Shown one piece after another: positions 41,283-51,333 of a DNA stretch of 64,000 nt. The translations under genes and the position numbers were made by a program. The stretch comes from Hysterangium stoloniferum. Taxonomy: Eukaryota; Basidiomycota; Agaricomycetes; Hysterangiales; Hysterangiaceae. Location of the stretch: contig WHVD01000156.1 of NCBI GenBank assembly GCA_015178975.1, forward strand, positions 1-64,000, written 5' to 3'. Within the stretch, counting starts at the first letter, position 1. Every line of letters begins with the position of its first letter. The notes under the pieces were generated by a model that was not told the origin of the DNA, made no database searches, and worked only from the letters and a program-made list of their open reading frames with translations.

Positions 41283-43193
41283 CTAGCCTTCGTGTACTGT
41301 GACCGCGGAGTTATAGAGCAAGTGTAGGGGGGAGGATGTCTGTGCAAGGGGAAAACAGTAAATCTTCCGGCATTTGTGCTTGAATGTCAGTATTGTTTCA
41401 CTTACAGGAAGATCTGGAACAGCCGCGTAGCTGATGTCAATATCTTTACCTTCGGTATCCTGTGCGGGTGCGAAATCAAAAACAGCAAGGAGACTTGCCA
41501 TCTCGATCCACAATAATGCATAAGCGAGTTCTTGACCCGGACAGACACTACATTGTGCTGGTCACTATGATTGACACACATTTTATGGTTGAAATGTCCA
41601 TACCGTCTCCCGAATCCGAAGACGGAGTAGCCGGATCCGTTTCGGGGGTCTTGTCCACACTGGCTAAGAATCGATCTGGACGAAATATGAGCTGATCGCT
41701 GTATACTGTCTCGTCGTGCAGCATTGCCCAGGCGTTTGCTATGACTATGCTTCCTTTAGGAATTCTATACCCTCGATACTCGTCCTCGTCAGTCGTAGCG
41801 TGCGCGACTCCAGTCGCCGCGACGGGTATCCATCGCAACGATTCTTTTACTAGGGCATCAATATAAGGAAGGTGGGGCCGATCGTCGAATGATGGTAAGC
41901 GGAAGTCACTGTTTTGCGGGGAGCCCAGCACGGTGTCGAGCTCTGCATGGGCACGGCGTTGGATATCCGGATTAAGAACAAGTGCGAGAATGCAATACTC
42001 CAAAGGGGACGTGGAAGTATCTGATGCAGCTGAGAACATCATCCCGTTAATAAATAATTTGGAATATAGAAGTGATACGTACCGCCATATATTGAAGCGG
42101 CAACCTCTGTTACGTCCTGCAATAGTTCCGGGTCCGACATCTCAGCAAGATCACCGAGTGATTCGCCAACGAAGCAAGGTGAGGCGTTCCCCGCGGCCTG
42201 TAATGGTTGGGTCCTCAAACTGTGCAGACTTTTTGAACACTCACCAACTGTCTTTTGTAAATTTCGAAGGGTAGACGGAATAAATCTTGACTAAGTGCTC
42301 TCACTTCCTTAGCATATGCCTTGAATTTGGTGCCAGGAAACCACGCCGGAACGTGTTTCACTGTCCAAAGAAGACGCTTCAGACTCTTTCAGACCATTAT
42401 TGAATTAAATACGCACACCAGGGGATAACATTCACCAGAAACTTCGTGGGGTTTATTCCTACTATCACTTTCGTCAGAACTTCTTCGGCAATTTTCACGT
42501 AGGGGTCATTCCTTGGCTGCACATCAAATCCATATACCATTCCCAAGAACACATTTGCTAGCGTATGCCTTACGCTCGCGTCTAGCTCCTTGGGAGAGTG
42601 TAATAATGACCTGAGGAGACCGTGCGTGCACGACATCAGCCTCAATGAATATGACGCCTTTACTGTTGGAGAATTGATATACTGCGTGAAAATACGGCGT
42701 TGTCTTTTCCAGCTTGTGGTATATCGCTTCACAGGAAAGGACCAGTCCAGATTCATGCTGTGGATGTGTTAGCCGCCATTGCATACTATGCAGAAGAGGT
42801 ATAATGCCACACTCACAGATTCGAATCGTAAATGATAGGCATGTACGGCCTGTCAGAATAGATGCCTGAACGTCGCTCTAACAGATCGTTCGCGACGTCG
42901 ACGGAGTTGATTATAACAATGTGCTTCCCAAGTACTTCCATATGGACGATGTCTCCGTACGTCTCTCCCCACTTCGTGTATTCCTCATACTCTCGAGACC
43001 TTGGCATGTTGAGCAGATTTCCTAGCAGCGGTAGAGGTTTGGGCCCGGGTGGTAAAGGCAGTCGTTTAGGACGAAGGATATATCGTATCCATGTACTGAT
43101 CACTGCGGTGACACCAATGAGTATGGCAATGCCACGGACAGAAGGTGTCCCGAAGTCAGCATGTACACTATAGGACTCGCCATCGTCTGCCAT
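41283..43193 (-). pseudogene. Cytochrome P450, copy 1 (frameshifted)
   Basis: This is a multi-exon basidiomycete-type P450 monooxygenase, membrane anchored, with an N-terminal TM (IAILIGVTAVISTWIRYIL) and the hinge LPLPPGPKPLPLLGN. Exon 1 starts at 43193. The I-helix SDTSTSPLEYC, the K-helix ESLRW and FRPDRFL are present. Next to the haem exon a 4-bp deletion relative to copy 2 (GAAGACGGAG here against GAAGACGCCTCGAG) turns ATRGVFGFGRR into ATPSSDSGD and destroys the haem-binding loop frame. The remaining 3' exon (FAPAQDTEGKDIDISY) is still recognisable. The native substrate cannot be told from sequence. Confidence 0.85.
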
Positions 43194-43451
43194 CCTGTAG
43201 TGTGAGTGCAAGAATGCTGGTCAACTTTGTAAGAACGACTCGCGTATCTACATGCTTTCATCGGATAAGACAGACACCTATATTGGACCGGATCACTGTC
43301 ACGGTCACTCTTTACAAAACACTATTACCCGTCTACGACGTCAGTAACACATCAATTAGTGTCGGCAATTATTTCTGAAATTACCATTTTGTTTTTCTCA
43401 GAATAGGCTTACATAAAGCTGAAATAATAACTACCTCACTAGACACCCCCA

Positions 43452-43885
43452 ATGTCCTCGCTGCACCGCATCAAAATAACCCATTCAGCATCGGCGTCCA
43501 CCCCCGCCTCCACTTCAAAACCCAAATCCCGCACACCCGCTCTACCCCGTAGTCCCACCCGCTCCCAATCACGCCTCAGCTGACGATGAGGATCCCGATC
43601 CTCTCCCGTCACCTTAAGATGAAAACGACGAAACCGGCACTGGCGATGGCGAACCCAACGACAACGCCAGCGAGAGCGTCAATGGCAACTGAAACGGCAA
43701 CGGCAACGCGAACGACGATGACGACGTCGACCATGAACATGAACACGAAAACGGAAATGGAGAGACAGCCTCCGAGCGTAACGCGACCGACACTCGGTCG
43801 GAGGCACCATTCCGGTCGAGTTTCGTTGTGGTCGTGGGCGACCGAGAAAGAGACTGCGTGGGTCGAGGGCTACGCCTGGCCGGCC
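43452..43885 (+). pseudogene. Acidic low-complexity coding remnant preceding the inverted P450 fragment
   Basis: An ATG at 43452 opens MSSLHRIKITHSASASTPAS and stops at about 43580. In a shifted frame an Asp/Asn/Gly/Glu-rich stretch (NGNGNANDDDDVDHEHEHENG) with two internal stops runs on. It connects in frame with the P450 exon at about 43886 (GREV-VKHVPAWFPG). The source gene is not recognised. It is probably a chance chimera made by rearrangement. Confidence 0.35.
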
Positions 43886-44395
43886 GAGAGGTCGTGAAAC
43901 ACGTTCCGGCGTGGTTTCCTGGGCAAAAATTCAAGATATATGCTAAGGAAGTGAGAGCACTTAGTCAAGACTTATCCGTCTACCTTTCGAAAATTATAAA
44001 AGACACTTGGTGAGTGTTCTAGAAAAAGTCTGCATAGTTTGAGGACCCAACCACTACAGGCCCCCCTGCTTCGTTGGCGAAGCACTCGGTGATCTTGCTG
44101 AGATGTCTGACCCGGAACTATTTCAGGACGTAACAGAGGTTGCCGCTTCAATATATGGCGGTATGTATCACTTCTATTTATTGACGGGATGATTTCGCAC
44201 CCGCACAGGATACTGAAGGTAAAGATATTGACATCGCCTACGCGGCTATTCCAGATGGAACTATCTTCCTGTACGTGAAATAAAGCCGCCATTGAAGCAC
44301 AAATGCCGGAAGATTTACTGTTTTCCCCTTTCACAGACATCCCCCTACACTTGCTCTATAACTCCGCTGTCACATTACACGAAGGCTAGGATTTT
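43886..44395 (+). pseudogene. Inverted, internally deleted P450 fragment (copy 3)
   Basis: VKHVPAWFPGQKFKIYAKEVRALSQD (43890-43965) is the exon found on the minus strand in copies 1 and 2. The I-helix-side exon follows with stops (DLAEMSDPEL-like near 44095-44150). The sequence then jumps to the 3' exon, FAPAQDTEGKDIDIAYAAIPDGT, at 44200-44280. The haem, K-helix and F-G regions are missing, so the piece is inactive. Together with 44396-44880 it forms an inverted copy of the 40790-42360 region. Confidence 0.8.
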
Positions 44396-45129
44396 GTAAA
44401 CGGAATATCAATGAGGGTTCTTTCTTTCTTTCGCAAGCCCTGACGGAGTGACTTGCTAGCAAACATCAATTGACGCCGTTTTGCACCGGATTTTGGGATT
44501 TGATGTCTTCTTTAACGTGACAAACATCTTTAGAATGTATTTCAGCTGGCAGTCAGTTGAGACCACTTCCTTGAACCTGTAAGTAAACCGATCTGAAGAC
44601 ACTCGATTTCTCGTCCTTCGCGCAGCAAGTCTAGACAATAGTTTGTCGAACGCGTGGTACATGATGGGATGCTTTGAAATGTGGAGCAGTGAAAGTAGAA
44701 AGAAAAAATAGGCTTACAATGAAAAGGAACCAATTGAATCTATCAAAATGGAGTGTGGTCTACTAATACAAAAACTATGAGCTGAGTGTTGGTCATGATG
44801 ACCTCACATACGTGTATGTACTGACGTCTCATAGACTTGTGGCAGTCATTGAAATAACTGCAAATACCACTTCCAAAAAAATATTCCCCGCTTCTATGTA
44901 CTACTGCGTTTCATCTTCTTCGCCTCCATCAGGAAAGTGGGAAGATCAGTAAGTATGCCGTCTATATTGTCTAGAGCCATCTAGGAGAGCTAGTAGCTCG
45001 GCTAGACACGGCTAGATACACTACTTTCGCGAGATCCCTATTTACTAGTCGGTATAAAAGCTTACTATAGATCTAGGAAGTCTACATGGTGGGTGTAGAC
45101 ACTCCCAAATACCTGATGGGAGAAAGCTA
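44396..45129. other. Inverted copy of the P450 3' flank, then unassigned sequence
   Basis: 44396-44880 is the reverse complement of about 41275-40800 (CTTTCTTTCTTTCGCAAGCC, CATGTACCACGCGTTCGACA-type words). 44940-45129 contains several TCTAGA/AGCTAG-type short palindromes and no gene. Confidence 0.5.
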
Positions 45130-45492
45130 TTAGATCAAATCATAGGGCATTCGCACAGGAAGTACGACACAAGCTTGTCCGCAATGCACTTTTTTTAGAG
45201 TCCTATAGGCTATATGCATACATGAACAGTCTTTCAGATCTTCCATATGATCGCGATAATCATTGGCGGTATTCTTAGATTGCACCACTTTGGTTCTCTC
45301 ACATCGAACTCTCCTGAGACGACAGGTTAGGCAGCCCTTTCAAGACGGATTCGCAAGCTCAAACATGGTGCGAAACTACCGCAAATGTTGCACAATTAGC
45401 CCTCGACGGCACTAAAGAGTCTGCTGACGTGGTCCCGCCACTCAAAAGTGCCGTTTGAGGCAGTATATTTTTCCTTGACTTATTTGAGGTGA
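45130..45492 (+). pseudogene. Helical NLR-N-like family, partial copy D
   Basis: This fragment contains the upstream ATCAAATCATAGGGC block, a damaged first exon (LALDGTKESADV, PPLKSAV) and the exon end near 45493. There the upstream flank of copy E (CTTGATTCCTTTCCTGTACC) begins, so D and E lie in tandem. Internal deletions remove the start and the GNVARLA context. Confidence 0.5.
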
Positions 45493-45764
45493 ACAGATAA
45501 TTGATTCTTGATTCCTTTCCTGTACCTGACTCACGCTGTGACTTTGGCACATGGATACAATCGGCTACAGCATTAAGCTTCTACTGAGGAAACTATTGCC
45601 TTTGCACAGGAAGTACGACATCCGCATAGCATTTTTCAGAGTCATACGCGCTATATGCATGCTTGAACAGCCTTTCAATGTTTCATCGATCTTCCAGATA
45701 ATCGTAGGCGCTATTCTCCGATATAAATTGCACAACTTTGGTTCTCTCATATCATGCCTCCTGA

Positions 45765-47330
45765 CATGGCGGGTTGGGCAGCCCTCTCAAGGAGGATTCC
45801 CAAGCTCAAACGTCGTGTGAAACCACCTTTCACTAATACTATCCTCGAAACTACCGGAAATGTTACACGATTAGCCCTCACGGCACTAAAGAGTCTGCTG
45901 ATGTGTTCCCGCCACTCAAAAGTGCCGTTGGGGGCCTTATATTTTTCCTTGACTCATTTGAGTTGAATAAACAAAACAATGATTCTCTACCATATGCAAC
46001 GGCTCACCGTCTATTCGTACGAAGCGTCTCAAAGCAGCTAGGGAGAATTGGACCTTACTGGATAGCCGTACCAGCGATACAGAGCTTCTAGACAGCAAGA
46101 CCCTTCCACAGGAATTGCAAACTATGTACAATGAGTTGATGCCGTGAGTAGTTTCCTTGGTGGTGCATGGGGTTATTTCCTGATATATGACAATATTCAA
46201 AGTTTTGTTACTGATGTCAAGGCTAAAGCAGTAGATGGGAAACGTCAGTTGAAAGGGGCTTTGGTGTGATAAATCTTCGAGAAGAAGAACAGAAGATATC
46301 ATCCTTGAATCTCGAGTTCTGTAAGGCTGTGGGTATCAGCCTCACTCAGTCAGTAACAGACAGGACAAGAGTATCGTGTTTGTGTGGTACTTCTCTACCT
46401 TTACAGATGTATGTGGTGTAGCTATTATATAGAATGTGGAACCATTGCGTGATCATAACAACCGAGATAGAAACAGGAACGAGGGGTCTGGAATTGTGTA
46501 GTCAAGACGAGAAAGTGAAACAGGATCTTGATCCGGTTCAACCGGAGGACGACCATTAGGGGAGTGGGCCCGTGATTGATTCCAATAACGGGTTGGCACT
46601 TGATCGGGGGAATAGTGGAAAGGCGGCCAGGGGTCGCCAGTGGTCAGAGCTGCGGCTCTGTATGTGTGGTAAGGCAGCCAGGATTACAAGTTCGGAGAAA
46701 AACTTGACAAGTTTGAAGTGAGTAGGTAGGCTCATATTATAACGGCCTTTTCGAATCAATCTTTATGGTTGTCTCTTCCCAGGAAACGCCTCCATGATCA
46801 ATTGGTATCGATGAATCAGTTACAGCACCTTCAGGACCAAGCTGAACAGTCCCGACAACTTCAGCTGTCTGGAGATGCTATTAATCGGATTGAGGTCGTT
46901 CTCAAGTTCACCCTTTTCTCCAGTTATTTACGTGTCTGTGTTTAGAACTATCAATATGAATTGCCTTTTCGCCTTCAGTCCATTGTACACAAAGAGTTTT
47001 CTGGAGTGGAAATCGGGTTAAGGGGATTAGAAGGTACGTGCATTTACAGATTTAATCGATCACTCCAAATTAACACAACTAACAGCAAACTATCCAAACT
47101 TCCTTCTTCTTAATTTTTTTTATAACCCACGCGGTTAATTGTAACGTAGTTTGAAGCTAGCAGCGGCGGTTATGCCACTTGAAAAGTTATCAAAAAACGG
47201 ATCTGCTAGCTGGCGCTATGGAATGGAGCGAGCATTCCAGCCGTCCGGAATATGTTTTCTCTGGCTCAAACCAAATGTCATTTCTCCTCGGAAATATCCA
47301 GAGAAGAAATGTTCCGGGTAGGTTCTCTTG
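45765..47330 (+). pseudogene. Helical NLR-N-like family, copy E, frameshifted and split by a solo LTR
   Basis: The start at 45765 gives MAGWAALSRRIPKLKRR and ILETTGNVTRLAL. One missing base (CTCACGG for CTCGACGG, near 45879) then shifts the frame. Downstream exons remain recognisable: LPQELQTMYNELM, the INLREEEQKISSLNLEF block (to 46319), and after the LTR KLDKFEV, KRLHDQLVSMNQLQHLQDQAEQSRQLQLSGDAINRIEVVLKF. NYQYELPFRLQSIVHKEFSGVEIGLRGLE follows at about 46960-47030. LAAAVMPLEKLSKNG and FQPSGICFLW are at 47155-47270. Confidence 0.55.
46320..46688. repeat. Solo LTR with perfect TSD (369 bp)
   Basis: The repeat starts TGTAAGGCTGTGG and ends CAGGATTACA, with complementary TGTAA/TTACA ends. It is flanked by AGTTC at 46315-46319 and 46689-46693. 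The uninterrupted site is seen in copy A, where the coding sequence runs through. This is a different LTR family from all others in the window, and no internal relative is present. Confidence 0.88.
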
Positions 47331-47889
47331 ATCGTACGAGCTCGACCTTCACTTCCTATTTTTTTTAATCCTGCGCACGTATTTTCGTTCTCATCTCATT
47401 TTTTCTTTTTCTTTTTCCTGAGGAGCCTGGGGGGTAACACGTACGTCGTCCGGGAGGTAAAGTAAGTAATTACATTCAATTACATTACTATCGGCGACGG
47501 CTACGCTTTACATAGACAAACATACCGGTACATGTAGGCTTCACTTCGAGTGCTCGAAGTGCGTTGCAGTCAACTGAAGTAAATAGGTATTTTCAGGCAA
47601 ATCTCAAAAGAAGACAAGTTCAAACAACTGACTGCAACCCAGACGCCCATCCTGCCAGGGCAAAATCCCAACAGACATGCAGCACTGCCACTTTCCGATC
47701 TAGCTAAGTTTCAATGGCTCATGCTGGGTAGCTTCATTGACAGATGCAAGAACTCATGGTTGTACGGATTTATGGTATAGAACTGATCTCCATAGAACGC
47801 TAATACATAGGGTGACCTGCGTAAGGACCTCCGTTTAGAATAACAGAGGTTCCCATCCACTACCGTGCTACATTGGACTGATAACCAGC
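47331..47889 (+). repeat. Second arm of the segmental duplication
   Basis: This is homologous to 39921-40377, with an extra stretch of about 115 bp (47520-47635) holding the short palindrome CACTTCGAGTGCTCGAAGTG. No gene is seen. Confidence 0.55.
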
Positions 47890-48330
47890 ACTAAAGCGCC
47901 GGGTACACAGTTTAACCTTATAAAGCAAGAGTATTTTGAGGACTGGTCATATACTGAAGTTTGAACCGCTATTTACACAAGGTTGGGAAGACTCCGTCTG
48001 TACTGTGCCCAGCTTTCAGGCGGCAAGATGAGAGTATTTCTTATTGCGTTGTGACGTCACGCAGTTCATAGGCGCGCCATAGAAAAGAAGTACGGTCGGA
48101 TACAGGCTCACTTATATTTTTGCTCTCCAACTTGAAGGCGATGCCTGGCTTATTCCGTTACATCGACGCCACGAAGAGACTCACTGCTACATTTGGGAAA
48201 ATCAAAATCCCAAAAGAGGCGAAGAAGAAACGCAGGGGTAGTACATAGAAGCGGGAAATAGTTTTTTAGAAGTGGTATTTGCAGTTTTTTCAATGGCAGC
48301 CACAAGTCAATGAGACGTCAGTACCAATTG
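47890..48330 (+). pseudogene. LINE ORF2 3' fragment, second copy
   Basis: This is the same C-terminal zinc-binding and tail region as at 40378-40834 (LNRYLHKVGKTPSVLCPAF, RYIDATKRLTATFGKI), with small deletions in the CHFLLRCDA block. The sequence after it lacks about 350 bp present behind the first copy (40850-41200). Confidence 0.75.
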
Positions 48331-48505
48331 AGATTTGCTAGCAAGTCACTCCGTGAGGGCTTACGAAAGAAAGAAAGAACCCTCATTGATATTCCGTTTC
48401 CAAAATCCTAGCCTTCGTATACTGTGAACGCGGAGTTATAGAGCAAGTGTAGGGGGGAGGATGTCTGTGGAAGGGGAAAACAGTAAATCTTCCGGCATTT
48501 GTGCT

Positions 48506-50330
48506 TCAATGTCGGGTTTGTTTCACGTACAGGAAGATAGTTCCATCTGGAACAGCCCCGTAGCTGATGTCAATATCTTTACCTTCAGTATCCTGTGCGG
48601 GTGCGAAATTAAAAACAGCAAGGAGACTTGCAATCTCGATCCACAAGAATGCATACGCGAGTTCTTGACCCGGACAGACACTACATCATGGCGGTCACTA
48701 TGACTGACACACATTTTATGGCTGAAATTTCCATACCGTCTCCCGAATCCGAAGACGCCTCGAGTAGCCGGATCCGTTTCTGGGGTCTTGTCCACACTGG
48801 CTAAGAATCGATCTGGACGAAATATGAGCGGATCGCTGTATACTGTTTCGTCGTGCAGCATTGCCCAGGCGTTTGCTATGACTATGCTTCCTTTCGGAAT
48901 TCTATACCCTCGATACTCGTCCTCGTCAGTCGTAGCGTGAGCGACTCCAGTCGCCGCGACGGGTATCCATCGTAACGATTCTTTTACTAGGGCATCAATG
49001 TAAGGAAGGTGGGGCCGATCGTCGAACGATGGTAAGCGGAAGTCACTGTCTTGCGGGGAGCCTAGCACGGTGTCGAGCTCTGTATGGGCACGACGTTGGA
49101 TATCCGGATTAAGGACAAGCGCGAGAATGCAATACTCCAAGGGGGACGAGGAAGTATCTGATGCAGCTGAGGACATTTTTGAAATCATTAGGTCAATGAA
49201 TAATTTTGGAATATGGAAGTGATACGTACCGCCATATATTGAAGCGGCAACCTCTGTTACGTCCTGCAATAGTTCCGGGTCCGACATCTCAGCAAGATCA
49301 CCGAGTGATTCGCCAACGAAGCAAGGTGAGGCGTTCCCCGCCGCCTGTAATGGTTGGGTCCTCAAAGTGTGCAGACTTTTTCCAGAACACTCACCAAGTG
49401 TCTTTTGTAATTTTCGAAGGGTAGACGGAGTAGGTCTTGACTAAGTGCTCTCACTTCCTTAGCATATACCTTGAATTCGGTCCCAGGAAACCACGCCGGA
49501 ACGTGTTTCACTGTCCAAGGAAGATATTTCAGACTTTTTCTGACCATTATTGAATTAAATACGCACACCAGGGGATGACATTCACCAGAAACTTCGTAGG
49601 GCCTATTCCTACTATCACTTTCGTCACAACCTCTTCGGCAATTTTCACGTAGGGGTCATTCCTTGGCTGCACATCAAAGCCATATACCATTCCCAAGAAC
49701 ACATTTGCTAGCGTATGTCTTACGCTCGCGTCTAGCTCCTTGGGAGAGTGTAATAATGACCTGAGGAGACCGTGCGTGCACGACATCAGCCTCAATGAAT
49801 ATGACGCCTTCACTGTTGGAGAATTGATATACTGCGTGAAGATACGGCGTTGTCTTTTCCAGCTTGCGGTATATCGTTTCATACCAAAGGACCAGTCCAT
49901 ATTCATGCTGTGGATGTGTTAGCAGTCATTGCATACTATACAGCCGTACTCACAGATTTGAATCGTGAAGTATAGGCATGTACGGCCTGTCAGAATAGAT
50001 GGCTGAACGCCGCTCTAACAGATCGTTCGCGACGTCGACAGAGTTGATTATAACAATGTGCTTCCCAAGTACTTCCATATGGATGATGTCTCCGTACGTC
50101 TCTCTCCACTTCGTGTATTCCTCATACTCTCGAGACCTTGGCATGTTAAGCAGATTTCCTAGCAGCGGTAAAGGTTTGGGCCCGGGTGGTAAAGGCAGTC
50201 GTTTAGGACGAAGGATATATCGTATCCACGCACTAATCACTACGGTGACACCGATGAGTATGGCAATGCCACGGACAGAAGGCGTCCTGAAGTCAGCATG
50301 TACACCATAGAACTCGCCATCGTCTGTCAT
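48506..50330 (-). CDS. Cytochrome P450, copy 2 (apparently intact)
   Basis: This is a haem monooxygenase, probably ER-anchored. Exon 1 (50330-49954) carries MTDDGEFYG, a TM helix (IAILIGVTVVISAWIRYIL) and PPGPKPLPLLGN. An intron, 49953-49908 (GTGAGT...CCACAG), leads to MNMDWSFGMKRYTASWKRQRR. One more short intron near 49560 is not resolved exactly. The I-helix region is split by intron 49229-49167 (GTACGT...CCTCAG) and reads YGG-AASDTSSSPLEYC. The K-helix is ESLRW and the aromatic region FRPDRF. Haem loop FGFGRR-VCPGQELA is completed across intron 48736-48681. The tail is FAPAQDTEGKDIDISYGAVPDGT, with stop at 48506. Length is about 500 residues, normal for the family. Many basidiomycete P450s with this layout act in secondary metabolism or xenobiotic oxidation; the substrate is unknown. 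Confidence 0.85.
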
Positions 50331-50969
50331 CCTGTAGTGTGAGTGCAGTACAGAGAGTCAGAATGCCGGTCAACGTTTGAACGACTCGCGTATCTACATC
50401 GGATAAGACGAAGACCTTCAATATTGGAGAATACTATATTGGACCGGATTGTTGGAAAACACCATCGAAACTTCTCGTACACCCAACCTTAATCCTCGGG
50501 CATGGATGCCCAGTATTACTTGGACGGTGCCTTGGTAATATATGCGGCAGAATATATAACCTAGAGACAACAGTAGTATCACCTCAGTCCGTTATACGTG
50601 TATACGAGACTGAGGTGAGTTGGTTTATCTCTCAATCCGTCACTTACAAAATACTTATACACTCTAGTTTAATATTAGGTACTCTACCTGAGTCTGTTAT
50701 CCGTGTATACGAGATTGAGTTTACAGCTGTTCCGGGTATTTTTGGCGGAGTTCAAAATTCAAAAAAATCCCGCTCGGGATGGACAGATAAATCGTGTCAT
50801 ATCTCAAGAACGGGGCACGATTAAAATACTTTGATATATGTATTATATAGCATATAGATAGGGAGTTATGTATATAGATGATCTTATAACATGTTCCTTA
50901 ATATTTGGGTATATATCACTGCAATAGCTCCCCCTCATTCAATTCTCGCCTGATTTGCATCTAGGCTTG
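50331..50969. other. Intergenic with relic copia-LTR hairpins
   Basis: CTCAGTCCGTTATACG...GTATACGAGACTGAG at about 50583-50615, and a degraded second copy near 50690-50720, match the inverted repeat inside the copia LTRs at 31135 and 36141. No gene is supported. Confidence 0.45.
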
Positions 50970-51220
50970 TGTAGCTATTCTTATGTATGATATAAAAATA
51001 TATTTTGAGTTATGAGGCTTAATATTAATAATATTAGTAAAGGTTCCCGACGACTCCATCATATTCCAGTGTAACGAGTCAGCGGCTCACTAATGCTATG
51101 TTGTGGGGCCGGCAACTCGACATCCCGTATCCGGAAATATTAGTAATTAGTTAGTATTTATTTAGTATAAAAGACGCGGTAACATCTTGAATAAGATAAT
51201 ATAATCATCTTTTGACTACA
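50970..51220 (+). repeat. Putative 5' LTR of copia element 2
   Basis: The 3' border is well placed because the primer site GGTTATGGGCCCCGG follows at 51221. It ends TTTTGACTACA. The 5' border is set only by the first upstream TGTAG (50970), which complements the CTACA end, and is uncertain. A TATAAAAGAC box lies near 51166. Confidence 0.5.
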
Positions 51221-51236
51221 GGTTATGGGCCCCGGC
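51221..51236 (+). other. Primer-binding site of copia element 2
   Basis: GGTTATGGGCCCCGG is identical to the site at 21764. It is complementary to the initiator tRNA-Met anticodon arm. Confidence 0.7.
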
Positions 51237-51333
51237 CGAAACTAGAACAAGTATATACATACATATCTCTACTCTAGAACTCGACACTCATATCTTTACA
51301 CTGGAAATTCTAATCAAACAATAATTACCTACA

